Assembly: GCF_000147075.1 (NCBI RefSeq)
Contig: NC_014484.1
Span: 62,001-126,000, forward strand
Length of the DNA stretch: 64,000 bases
From: Spirochaeta thermophila DSM 6192
Lineage (GTDB): Bacteria; Spirochaetota; Spirochaetia; Winmispirales; Winmispiraceae
Direction of reading: 5' to 3'
Under the pieces are notes generated by a model, which saw only the letters and a list, made by a program, of their open reading frames with translations, was not told the origin of the DNA and did not search any database. The position numbers and the translations under genes are program-made. How positions within the stretch are numbered: the stretch's first letter is position 1; every line of letters begins with the position of its first letter. This document shows positions 24,553 to 34,200 of this stretch, piece after piece.

Positions 24553-25713
24553 GTGAAGCGTGTACCGTGGTGCGTGTTCCCGATGTTCCTGTTGCTCTCT
24601 TCGTGTGGATTCCTCCTTCCCGAGTTCAGCAACCCTCTCGACCCTTATGGAAAAAACGCCGACACATTCGCCATAGAGTTGCTCAACGAGGACAGCGTAC
24701 CCCAGGATCTTGGGGCCTCGATCTTCACACCTCTCGCCGCTGCGTGGACCGGGGGGGAGGCCGTGGTGGCGTGGGTTGATGCTACGGAGGTGCGCGCGTG
24801 TGTGGTCTCCGGAGAGGGGGAGCTCCTGGCGGGGGCGGGCGCGCTTTACACGGGGAGTGTGCCCTCAGGTGTGAGGATGGGGGGTGGGGACGGCTCGTGC
24901 ACCCTGGTGGTGGAGGACGGGGGGGAGGTGTGGGTGGGGGTGGTGGAGGCCTCGGACGGGGCTCTCCAGGTGGAGTCGGCTTTCCAGTCTTCGGGATGGG
25001 GGGTGACCGGGCTCGCTGCGGTGAGCGAGCCGGTGTGGGTGGGGTGGGAGAGGTGGGTGGTGGGGTACGTGGATGGGACGGGGGATATCCACCTGGTCCT
25101 CCTGGACAGCTCGAGCGATCCTGCGGTGGTGGTGCAGGACCTGGATCTGGGACCCGGGAGCGGGACTGTGGTGAGCCTTTCGGCAGCGGGTGATGGCACG
25201 GGCGGTGGACTCCTCGTGGTAGGGGACGACAATGGGGTCACTGCCACGTCCATCTACGGTATCTCCTTCTCCCTCTCCCAGGATACGCTGGAGGTAGGAA
25301 GTGGAGGCATCTTCGGTGCGACGTTGTCCGGGATAGGGCCTTTCCCGGTGGCCTTCGGTGAGGGGCTGGGGGCGTACCTCATCCTGTCTACTGACGGGAG
25401 CGACCTCCAGGGGATTGCAGTAGCAGGAGAGCAGGTCCTGTGGACGCGGGACTGGGGGCTCCCGGCCGCCGGGGGTGTTTATGGGGTATGGGGGGAACCT
25501 GACGGCTGGGGACTCCTCTACGAGGAGGCGGGGGTGCTCAGGATGGCACGTAAGGACCCGGCTCTCTCCTCGGACAAGGTGGGGAGCCCCTACGCGGTGT
25601 ACACATACACCACGGGGGTGGAGGCTGCGGCTGTCTCCACGGGCGAGAAGTACCTCGTGTTCTATGCCGACACCGATGGAGTGAGTCCGGGGACGCTCTT
25701 CGTACGGGAGTGA
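24553..25713 (+). CDS. Lipoprotein of unknown function
   Basis: Starting at GTG 24553, MKRVPWCVFPMFLLLSSC is a lipoprotein signal peptide with lipobox LLSSC. The mature 370 residues contain repeated short units of Gly-Val strands (for example GEVWVGVVEAS, WERWVVGYVDGTGDIHLVLL, GGGLLVVGDDNGVTA), compatible with a beta-propeller. No family recognised. It is the first of three consecutive exported-protein genes (24553-28494), probably an operon, since the gaps are 3 and 30 nt. There is a promoter but no ribosome binding site upstream. Confidence 0.7.
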   Translation: MKRVPWCVFPMFLLLSSCGFLLPEFSNPLDPYGKNADTFAIELLNEDSVPQDLGASIFTPLAAAWTGGEAVVAWVDATEVRACVVSGEGELLAGAGALYTGSVPSGVRMGGGDGSCTLVVEDGGEVWVGVVEASDGALQVESAFQSSGWGVTGLAAVSEPVWVGWERWVVGYVDGTGDIHLVLLDSSSDPAVVVQDLDLGPGSGTVVSLSAAGDGTGGGLLVVGDDNGVTATSIYGISFSLSQDTLEVGSGGIFGATLSGIGPFPVAFGEGLGAYLILSTDGSDLQGIAVAGEQVLWTRDWGLPAAGGVYGVWGEPDGWGLLYEEAGVLRMARKDPALSSDKVGSPYAVYTYTTGVEAAAVSTGEKYLVFYADTDGVSPGTLFVRE

Positions 25714-25716
25714 TGC

Positions 25717-27348
25717 ATGAGGAAGGTGTGTCCCGTCGTGCTTTCGATCCTCGTTGCGGCGACCCTCTGCGCTGCACCGGTGAGGGTGGGGGTGGTCCCC
25801 TACGACCTCTCTGGAGGGGAGGTGCAGGCCCGCGCGGTGAAGGAGACCTTTCTCCGGGCCCTCGTGTGTAATCTCGCGATACTCGAGGAGACCGAACCGG
25901 TAGTGGTGAAGGGTGAGGATGCCGGGAGGGATGTACGGGAGGTGGGTCGGGAGTACGGGGTGGAGCGCCTCGTCAGACTCTCGTTCAGCGAGGGGGCCGA
26001 CGGCTACCGCCTGAGCGTCTTCGTGTACGACACAAAGGGGGGCACGGCCATCGGAGGCCCTTCGGTGAGGATCTCCCGGGGAGAGGCCCTCTTCGAGGCC
26101 CTCGTCGCTCCCATGGGACAGGTGCTCACGATCCTTCTGGGACGGGAGGTGCCTCTGGGCCGGCTCGTGGTCCAGAATCTCGGGGAGCCCGGTCGTTTCC
26201 AGCTCGAGGTGGACGGTGTGGATCTCGGAGACCGTCTCAAGGTCCTCGCCCCCCTGGTCGCAGGCTCGCACTCGTGGAGGGTGCGCCAGAGACGTTTCGG
26301 CCGGATCGTGGAGATCCAGAGCGGCACGGTGGACGTGGCCGCCTCAGATACGGGGAAGATCATCGTGAGCATCCCGCGCCTTCTCCCCGAGGAGGAACGG
26401 CGTATCCAGGGCCTCGAGGATCGGATAAGAGGTGCCGCCCTCGAGGGGCGGAGGGATCGGCTCGAAGCCCTCCTCGCCGAGTGGGAGGCCCTCTTCGGCG
26501 ACGTCTCCTTTGCTCCCTCGCTGGCAGCCTACAGGGAAAGGAGGAGGGCCTTCAGGGCCCTCGTACAGGTGGGGGATCTTCGTAGGGAGGTGGAGGGCCG
26601 GGTCCTGGACCCCGATCCCTTCTTTTTCCAGCGGATCAGGGCCCTCGAGGGGGCTCTTCCGGAGGAGGTGAGGTCCGATCCGGCGGTGAGGGATGCCCTC
26701 GCAATCTGTGCAGAGGAGGCCCTTCTCTCCCAGGTGTACCACGTGTTCCGACTCTTCCGGGAGTCCCGGTTCGGAGAGGCGATGGCCCGTTATGCTTCCC
26801 TCAGACCCCTCCTGGTCTTCGTGAGGGATCCGTGGAGGATCTGGTACGAGAGGCTCTGGTTCCACATGAACAGGATGGACGAGCGGTACCTCCGTGAGGG
26901 GGTGAGAGGACGAGACCTCGTGCTGCCGATACTCGAGACGGCGCTGGGGATATCGCTCGACATCGCTGCGGTCTACCTGTTCTATACCGACAACAGCGCG
27001 CAGTTGCTCGCGGAAGCCTATGAACGCTATCCCGACTATCTCGCGGCGGATACACCCGAGGAGGCCGCCCGTCTCCATCGGGAGATAGAGGACCGCATAC
27101 GGAAGGCGAACAACCATACATTCGCGGAGTGGAGCTGTGCCTTCGGGGGACTGTTCTTCTCTATCGTAGGACCCATTCACCTCTACCGGGCAATGCGTGC
27201 CCCTGCGGTGCGGGCGTGGGAGGAGCTCTCCCTCCTCTTCCCCCGGGAGACCAGGGCTTCGGAGGTGCTGTTCACGCTCCCGGCCTACAGGATCGACGAA
27301 TGGATCCGGGAGCAGCACGAGGACATGGCGGCAAGGCCAGGCTCGTGA
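25717..27348 (+). CDS. Secreted protein with CsgG/TolB-like N-terminus
   Basis: Begins 3 nt after the previous stop. MRKVCPVVLSILVAATLCAA is a signal peptide. RVGVVPYDLSGGEVQARAVK, then VKGEDAGRDVREVGREYGVERLVR and a strand-rich segment, resemble the TolB/CsgG-type alpha/beta domain that opens many outer-membrane assembly proteins. Around residues 140-200, LGRLVVQNLGEPGRFQLEVDGVDLGDRL looks like a PEGA-type beta sandwich. The remaining 330 residues are helical, with one hydrophobic segment near 470-490 (AFGGLFFSIVGPIHLY). No specific function; likely an envelope protein working with its neighbours. Confidence 0.55.
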   Translation: MRKVCPVVLSILVAATLCAAPVRVGVVPYDLSGGEVQARAVKETFLRALVCNLAILEETEPVVVKGEDAGRDVREVGREYGVERLVRLSFSEGADGYRLSVFVYDTKGGTAIGGPSVRISRGEALFEALVAPMGQVLTILLGREVPLGRLVVQNLGEPGRFQLEVDGVDLGDRLKVLAPLVAGSHSWRVRQRRFGRIVEIQSGTVDVAASDTGKIIVSIPRLLPEEERRIQGLEDRIRGAALEGRRDRLEALLAEWEALFGDVSFAPSLAAYRERRRAFRALVQVGDLRREVEGRVLDPDPFFFQRIRALEGALPEEVRSDPAVRDALAICAEEALLSQVYHVFRLFRESRFGEAMARYASLRPLLVFVRDPWRIWYERLWFHMNRMDERYLREGVRGRDLVLPILETALGISLDIAAVYLFYTDNSAQLLAEAYERYPDYLAADTPEEAARLHREIEDRIRKANNHTFAEWSCAFGGLFFSIVGPIHLYRAMRAPAVRAWEELSLLFPRETRASEVLFTLPAYRIDEWIREQHEDMAARPGS

Positions 27349-27378
27349 GTGAGGGATCCCCAAGGCAAGGAGGTGACG

Positions 27379-28494
27379 ATGAAACGGTGGTACCATGTGT
27401 GCGTGGTGCTCTTCTTCGTGGTGACGGGCTGTACGACGTCACCCGGCGAGAGGGCTGAGTCGGCCGTTCTCCCTGTGGACTCTGCAGGGGACGAGATCGA
27501 GGCGATGATAGGCCGGGCCTCTTCCCTGTTCGACGAGGGGGCGTTCTCCGAGGGGCTTTCGCTCATGGCGAGGGCCCTCTCCCGGGCCGAGGCCGAGGGA
27601 AGGGAGGATCTCGCGGCCCGTGTGAGGGAGAGACTCGAGAGCCTGGAAGACCGGCTCTTGCTCGAGCCCGCGAGCCCGTGGTTGGAGGAGGGCCTCACGC
27701 AGCGGACGGCCTCCACGCTCGGGGTCGAGCTCCAACCCGAGGTGATCCTCTCCTATACCGGTGCGGGCGGCAAGGTGGTGGTGCCGGACGTGCCGGTCGT
27801 GTTCTCCTTCGTGAGCGGCGGGGGGGAGCTTTCGCAGCGTGTGGTGCGCACGAATGAATACGGGCAGGCAGGGACGGTGATCCTCTCGTTCGACGATCCC
27901 AAGGAGGAACAGATCGTGGAGGCCCGGGTCGTGGTGGGGGAAGGAGATCCCCGCATGGTCTTCGACCGGCTCGTGGTGCGTTTCGTGTATCGAGCGCCGT
28001 CCCGGAAGGTGGTCCTCATTCCCTTGGTGCGGCCGGGCGAAGAGGAGGGGAGGATCGCCGAGGTCTTGAAGGAGGCCCTCGCGGGTATCCCCTATGTCGT
28101 GCAGTTGTACGAGGGTGACCTCTCATCCGGGCTCTTCATTCAGGCCTTCAGGGGGGAGCGGGATGCCCTCGAGCAGGTGAAGCAGACCGAGGATACGGCG
28201 TATGCCCTCCTCGTGCTCGTCGAGTCCACCGGCGTCTTCCCTCTGGAGATGGGGGGGAGGACCTACAAGCTCTACGTAGCCGAGGGGAGGGCGGATATCC
28301 GGCTCGTGCGCATCGAAGATGGTGCCCTCCTCTACGAGAAGGTGCTGGAGCGTACCAGGGAGGCGGGGACGCATGGCCAGGGGCCGACCGAGGACCGTGC
28401 CGCCCTGGACGTGGTGAGGGCCCTCGTGGAGGACGCGCGGGTCTTCTTCAGGGAGCACGGGGCGGAGCTGGTGGAAGCCCTCACGGGTGAGTAG
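27379..28494 (+). CDS. Lipoprotein with Big-1-like and CsgG-like segments
   Basis: The start is the ATG after AAGGAGGTGA. MKRWYHVCVVLFFVVTGC ends in a lipobox (VVTGC). Residues 30-100 are helical. Residues 115-200 (VILSYTGAGGKVVVPDVPVVF, NEYGQAGTVILSF) read like a bacterial Ig (Big-1) domain. The C-terminal 170 residues (KVVLIPLVRPGEEEGRIAEVL, AYALLVLVESTGV, ADIRLVRIEDGALLYEKVLE) resemble CsgG/LPP20-type domains used in outer-membrane assembly. Third gene of a set of exported proteins; the 30-nt gap suggests co-transcription. The operon seems to end at the inverted repeat 25 nt downstream. Confidence 0.55.
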   Translation: MKRWYHVCVVLFFVVTGCTTSPGERAESAVLPVDSAGDEIEAMIGRASSLFDEGAFSEGLSLMARALSRAEAEGREDLAARVRERLESLEDRLLLEPASPWLEEGLTQRTASTLGVELQPEVILSYTGAGGKVVVPDVPVVFSFVSGGGELSQRVVRTNEYGQAGTVILSFDDPKEEQIVEARVVVGEGDPRMVFDRLVVRFVYRAPSRKVVLIPLVRPGEEEGRIAEVLKEALAGIPYVVQLYEGDLSSGLFIQAFRGERDALEQVKQTEDTAYALLVLVESTGVFPLEMGGRTYKLYVAEGRADIRLVRIEDGALLYEKVLERTREAGTHGQGPTEDRAALDVVRALVEDARVFFREHGAELVEALTGE

Positions 28495-28519
28495 AAAACG
28501 GGTGTGGGTTTTTGTATCG

Positions 28520-28544
28520 AGGATGTGCAGAATTTGCACATCCT
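28520..28544. promoter_or_regulatory. Perfect 10-bp inverted repeat between lipoprotein operon and addB-like gene
   Basis: AGGATGTGCA, five bases GAATT, TGCACATCCT. It lies 25 nt after the lipoprotein stop and 71 nt before the next start. No T-run follows on either strand, so a transcription-factor site is as likely as a terminator. Confidence 0.5.
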
Positions 28545-28614
28545 TTCGTGTAACGTGTACGTGCGAGAGCCTCGTGAAGAACCCGGACCATGATGAGCCC
28601 GAAAGGAGTCTTCG

Positions 28615-31227
28615 ATGAAGGTAGAGGTGTGCGACCGTCCTGAAGAGGTGTCCGAACGGGTGGGTCGTCTTCTCGATGAGGGGTGGTGCGTGGTCTTCCC
28701 CTCGGAGGTGGTGCGGCGTTCGTTCCTGGCGGCGTTGGCCCGCCGCTGCGGGGGGATCGATGCGGGACGGCTCCACACGTGGGATCGGTTCGTGAGGGAT
28801 CGGTTCGTCGGCCAGGGGAAGATCCCTGCAGGGCCTCTCCACCGGGTGTGGGCAGCAGCGGTGCTCCTCTCCCGGGAGGAGGCTCAGGACTACCTTGCGC
28901 CGGTCTTCGGTGAGGTGTGGGAACGCGGCGGGCTCGAGGGGTTCCTCGCTTCCGTGCTTCCGGAGATCCTCCTCCTGGATCTCGGTGGGCGGGGCGATGC
29001 CCCTTGGGATCGGGCACTCTCCTGGCTCGCGGAGGGATACAGGGGGGTACTCGAGGAGGCAGGGCTCTACGAGACCGAGGAGGAGGTGAGGCGGGCGGCG
29101 AAGGAGGGGAGGGCGCCCGAGGAGCGGGTGGTGGTGGTGTATCCTGAGCTCTACACCGCGGTGGGGGTCCCCTGGGAGGTCCTGGGGCCTTCCTGGCTGG
29201 GGCTCTCGCTGCGTGCAGGTGTTCCGGAGGATGCCTCGGTCCTCGTCTGTTATCCGGATGCGGTGAGCGAGGTGCGGGCTGCGCTCATGGAGGTGAGGGA
29301 TGCGCTCAAGGAGGGGGAAGAGGTGGAGCTGGTGTTGGCGGACAGGGGGCTTTTGGGGCTCCTTGCAGAGGAGGCCGATCTCCTCGGTATCCCCCTCTCA
29401 CCGGAGGTGGGGAGGGCCTTGCGTGAGGTGCCGGGGGTGCGCCTCCTCTTCCTCATGGACGAGGCCCGTCGGACGGGGTGGGACTTCGACTCGGTGCGCG
29501 ACCTGCTCCTCGCCGGAGATGTACCTTGGAAAGAGGGGTGGGGTGAGGCGGTGAGGGAGGCGGTGGAGAGGAAGGTGTGGGGACGGAAAGGATGGGAGAA
29601 GGTGGGGAGGGTGGGTGAGCTCCTCAGGGCCGTGCAAGGTGTGATGGAGGCGGAATCGTTCGGTGCGCTTCGGAAGGCCCTGGACTCGTGGGTGCAGGGG
29701 TGGCTGGGGGCGTGGGCGGACGATGCGGAGCAGCGGGCGTGGGGGTTTGCGAGGGGGCTCCTCGGCCAGCTCTCCTTGCTCGAGGGCAGGACCGGAGTAA
29801 GGGTGGGGAGGCCGTGGGAGGTGTGGATCGAGGCCCTGAAGGCGGTGCCGTATGTCCCCGGCGGTGGTGAAGGGGTGCCGGTCTATCCCTATCGGGTGAG
29901 TGCAGGGGCGGTGGGGGTGAGGCAATGGGTGCTGGGGGCCTCGGCAGAGGGGGTGGAGGTGGCCTCGATCCCTGTGGAGTTCCTGCCCGAAGACGAGCGG
30001 GGGCGGCTCGGGGTCTCCACCCGGCGCTTCACGGAGTCGTTCGTGTATGCGTATCTGAGGAGCGGGGCGAGGATGAGCATGCACCGGGTGCAGGAAGAGA
30101 TCACCCACGAGGTGCCTTCGGTGTTCCTCCTGGAGGGGACCGTGGAGGAGCGGGGGATGGTCGAGGACCACCCCCTTGCGGTGGAGCAGAGGGTGTGGAG
30201 GGGGGAGGTGGTGGAGGTACGGCCGGTGGAGGCGATGGTGGATGGGTTTCGGCGGGCGGAGAAGGTGCGGGAACGGTGGGGGAAAGGGGCGGAGCCGCTC
30301 GGAGGGGTGGCGGGGGAGCTTTTGGAACGGCACGGGATGCGGAAGGGGAATGAACTCCTCCTCTCCCCTACGGTGGTGCAGGGTTTCTACGAGTGCGGGC
30401 TCAGGGCCTGGTATGAGCGGGTGGGAGGCCTGGAGGAGGCTTCGTTCCGTCCTGGATTCATCGATCGGCGAAGCCTCGGGATCGTGTACCACGCGTTGCT
30501 GGAGGAGGTCTTCTCTCCCTATGTGGGGAGGCTCCTCTCAGAGGTGAGGCTTCCCGAGGGCTTCCGGGCGAGGGTGGAGAAGGAGCTCGAGAAACACGGG
30601 GCGGTGGTCAGGGAGTTCATCGAGATCGTCGCGGATCGGGTCACTGCACGGCTCGAGGGCGTGATCGAACGGCTCAAGAGGCTCTTTTCAGGTACGCCAC
30701 CTGCTCGGGGCGCCAGGGTGGGGCGGATCGAAGGGTGGGAACGATCGCCGATCGCGGAGGGGCTTGCCCTGAGGGGGAGGCTCGACCTCCTCGTGGAGGA
30801 CGGTGCGGGCAACCCGGTGCTCTTCGATTTCAAGTATACGAACGTCCCCTCCTTCCCCCATCCGGACAAACTCGAAGAAGGACGACGGTTCGAGATGCAG
30901 CTTCTCCTCTACGCCCTGCTCCTCGAGAAGCAGGAGAAACGGCTCGTGGAGGACGCCCTCTATGTGTCGGTGGAAAAGGACGAGGTGCTCTCCCTGAGGA
31001 AGCGGCTGGTCAGTAGGGGGAACCGGAACACGCAGATGTACCGGGACGACGAGGGACTTGAGGACCTCTTCGAGCGCCTCGAGCGAACGCTTGTGGAGAT
31101 CGGGCAAAGGATGGAGGGGGGACAGATCTCCTATGCGGAGGATCGCGATATCTGTACCACACGGGCGGGGGGATGCCCGTTCCGTCGGGTGTGCAGGGTA
31201 CGCTATACCGTGAGGGAGGCGGAATGA
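28615..31227 (+). CDS. addB: AddB-like exonuclease subunit
   Basis: AAAGGAG 5-6 nt before the ATG sets the start. The 870-residue protein has a helicase-like but motif-free N-terminal half (no Walker A seen) and a C-terminal PD-(D/E)xK nuclease: GIVYHALLEEVF, RGRLDLLVED...VLFDFKYTNVP with the catalytic D/K, and EMQLLLYALLLE. Cys594 (YECGLRAW) and Cys847, Cys854, Cys860 (CTTRAGGCPFRRVC) match the four-cysteine iron-sulfur fold of AddB, in which one Cys lies before and three after the nuclease domain. The downstream UvrD-type gene overlaps by ATGA. Together they should form a RecBCD-type enzyme for double-strand break repair and phage DNA degradation. The size is at the short end for AddB. Confidence 0.8.
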   Translation: MKVEVCDRPEEVSERVGRLLDEGWCVVFPSEVVRRSFLAALARRCGGIDAGRLHTWDRFVRDRFVGQGKIPAGPLHRVWAAAVLLSREEAQDYLAPVFGEVWERGGLEGFLASVLPEILLLDLGGRGDAPWDRALSWLAEGYRGVLEEAGLYETEEEVRRAAKEGRAPEERVVVVYPELYTAVGVPWEVLGPSWLGLSLRAGVPEDASVLVCYPDAVSEVRAALMEVRDALKEGEEVELVLADRGLLGLLAEEADLLGIPLSPEVGRALREVPGVRLLFLMDEARRTGWDFDSVRDLLLAGDVPWKEGWGEAVREAVERKVWGRKGWEKVGRVGELLRAVQGVMEAESFGALRKALDSWVQGWLGAWADDAEQRAWGFARGLLGQLSLLEGRTGVRVGRPWEVWIEALKAVPYVPGGGEGVPVYPYRVSAGAVGVRQWVLGASAEGVEVASIPVEFLPEDERGRLGVSTRRFTESFVYAYLRSGARMSMHRVQEEITHEVPSVFLLEGTVEERGMVEDHPLAVEQRVWRGEVVEVRPVEAMVDGFRRAEKVRERWGKGAEPLGGVAGELLERHGMRKGNELLLSPTVVQGFYECGLRAWYERVGGLEEASFRPGFIDRRSLGIVYHALLEEVFSPYVGRLLSEVRLPEGFRARVEKELEKHGAVVREFIEIVADRVTARLEGVIERLKRLFSGTPPARGARVGRIEGWERSPIAEGLALRGRLDLLVEDGAGNPVLFDFKYTNVPSFPHPDKLEEGRRFEMQLLLYALLLEKQEKRLVEDALYVSVEKDEVLSLRKRLVSRGNRNTQMYRDDEGLEDLFERLERTLVEIGQRMEGGQISYAEDRDICTTRAGGCPFRRVCRVRYTVREAE

Positions 31228-34200
31228 ATCTGAACGAGGATCAGAGACGGGCGGTGGAGACGGAGAAGACTGCGGTGGTGATCGCGGGGGCGGGCTCGGG
31301 GAAGACCCGGGTCCTCACCGAGCGGTACCTCAGGCTGGTGAGGAACGGAGTGCAACCTTCCCGGATACTCGCCCTCACCTTCACGCGAAAGGCTGCGGCG
31401 GAGATGCACGAGCGGATCTCACAGGGGATCCGTGGGCTCGCCCGTTCGAGTCACGGATTGCTGGAAGATTTCGAGAACGCGCACATCTCCACGCTCGACA
31501 GCTTCTGCGCCCTCGTCCTGCGGCCCCATGCCCTTGGGTTCGGGATACGACCGGATTTCGGGATGTGCGCGGCGGATGATCTGGAGGGGCTCGAGAGCAG
31601 GGCCCTCTCGTTCCTCCTCTCGAAGAAGGATCGTCCGGGGGTGCGCCGGCTTATCCATTCTTGGGGGCTCGATCGGGTGGTGAACGACTTCCTGTGCCAC
31701 TACGGGAGGAACCACGCCATGGTAGGGGCTGTCCCGGATCCGGAGGAGTGGGAGGAGTGGTATCAGGAGAAGGTGGAGGAGGCCTTCACGTCGGTGGATG
31801 AGGGGATGGAGAGGTGCGGGGATTTCGTGCGGGAGTGCGCCCGGGAGGCTCGCATCCTCGAGGAGGAGAGGAAACGCGAGAAGAAGAAGGTGAGTGAGAG
31901 CATCGGGAAGCTCATAGATGCCGGCACGATGTGGGAGGTTGTGGAGGCGGCGTGGGATCGGGTGCGCTCCCGGCGGGAAGGGGGGAGTGGGTTGGTTCCA
32001 GAGGTGGTGAGAGAATGGCGTGAGGCCCTGGATGAGGTGGCCTCTTCATTGAAAGGCCTCAGGGTTGATGAATTACGCGATGCGATTGACACGCTCAAGA
32101 AAGAGCTTGGGGTGGGGAAGAAACCTCCTTCGTCTTCGCTCAGCGCCGTCGCCGGGGATCTGGTCTCGCTCCTGGAGCGGAGGGAGGAGGCCTCCTCACT
32201 CTTTGGGGTGCTCGCGGAGTGGCACGGAGAGGTGGAGCGGTTCAAGAAGGAGCGTAACCTGCTCACCTTCGGGGATGTGATGCACCTGGTCCTCACGCTG
32301 CTCAAGGAGGAGAAGGAGGTGCGGGAGTTCTACAAGGGCCGGTTCGACGCCATCCTTGTGGACGAGTTCCAGGACAACAACGGCCTTCAGCGGGATCTCC
32401 TCTTCCTGCTCGCCGAACGCAAGGGGCGGTGTGGCGACGGGGTTCCTTCGTTCGAGGATCTTGAGCCCGGAAAGCTCTTCGTGGTGGGGGACGAGAAACA
32501 GTCGATCTATCTCTTCAGGGGGGCGGATGTGGGCGTGTTCCTCGATCTCAAAGAGAGGGCGAACAGGTCCTCCCATGGCGAGGTGATGAGGCTCCCGCAC
32601 AACTACAGGTCGGAGCCGGGTCTCCTCGATGCCGTCAACAGGATGGCAGGGGCCTTCCCGGAGGAGATGAGGGGGGGGATCGAGTTTCTCCCTGCCGAGG
32701 CGGGGAGGGAAGGTGCGGGTTTCACGCCACGGATCGAGGCCGGTGTGTACGTGAAAGAGGAGGAGAAGGCGAGGGCGGAGGGGCGGGATCTGGTGGATGC
32801 GGGGACTGCGGAGGCGTGGTGGGTGGCCGGTCGTATCCGGAGGTGGGTGGAGGAAGGGGAGCTTGTGGTGCGGGACGGGGAGGAGGTGCGGCCGGTGCGC
32901 TACGGGGATATCGCGGTGCTCATGCGTACGGGGACCAACCAGCTCGCCTTCGAGCGGGCCTTCAGGGCGCACGGGATACCCTATACGGCCGCCTACAGCA
33001 GGAATCTCTTCCTCGAGGCTCCTGCGAACGATCTTTTTTCCTGGCTCTTCATCGCGGTGTACCCGCACGATCTCCTCTCGTATGCCGCGGTGTTGAGGGG
33101 GCCGCTCGTAGGGTTGTCGGATAGGGACATCCTCAGGCTCATCGAGCGGGAGGAGGGGTGTTTTTCCCTTTCCCGAGAGGAGGTGGAAGAGATGCTGGGG
33201 GATGAGGAGGAGCTCCTGAGGGAGAGGGTGGAACGGTATGAGCGGGGCAAGGAGATATACGACTGGCTGGTGTCGCACAGGGACAGGGTGCCGCACGAGC
33301 GTCTCCTCAGGTACCTGTGGGTCGACTGCGGGTATCGTATGGTCCTCCTCGGCCGGGAGCAGCTCCACCCCTTTCTCAGGTTCTACGACGAGCTCGTCGC
33401 GTTCGTGCGGAGGTGGGAGGAGAGGCCGCTTGCGAGGTGTCTCGATGAGGTGAAAGAGGAGCTCGGTCGTTACGGCCGGGTGGATGTGGAGGAGGGGAGG
33501 GGAGAGGATGCGGTGCGGATCATGACGATCCATGCCGCGAAGGGGCTCGAGTTTCCCGTGGTGGTGCTCGCCTCGTGTGGGGCCGAGAGCCGTCGGGAAG
33601 GGGAGGGGAAGATGCCGTACTTCATGGTGGAGGGGGTACCTGCCTTCGGGTTCGAGGGGGATGAGGAGGGGAAGAAAGAGAACCCCCTCTACAGGCGGGC
33701 CGCGGAGGAGATGAAGAAAAAGGAAGCGGAGGAGATGCTTCGGCTCCTCTATGTGGGGCTCACGAGGGCGCAGTCTCACCTTCTCATCACCGGTGAGTGG
33801 AGGGGTGCGGTGGGTAAGGAGGAGCATGGGGCGGATGACGGGTCGAAGAAAACGGTCCCTTCGTTCATGTCGCTTCTCTTCGAGGCGAAGATCGAGGAGC
33901 CTGAGGTACGGTTCAAGGCCGATCAGGAGGGGATCGCGGGGGTGGAGTGGCGGGATCCGGAGAGGATTCCGGGGATCACGGAGGAGGAGCTGCGGGAGCG
34001 GGTCGGTTCGGGGAGCCGGGGGGGACGGTGGGAGGAGGCGGCGCGGTGGTATGAGGAGGTGGACGAGGGGGTCGGGGGGGTGAGGCCGGGTGTGCTGAGT
34101 GTGAGCGTGCTCGCGGGGGAGTGGGAGGCGGAGCGAGGGGGGGAGGCGAGGGGGAGGGGGGCGGTGTTCGGGAGCCTGGTGCACCGGGGGATGGTGTTGT

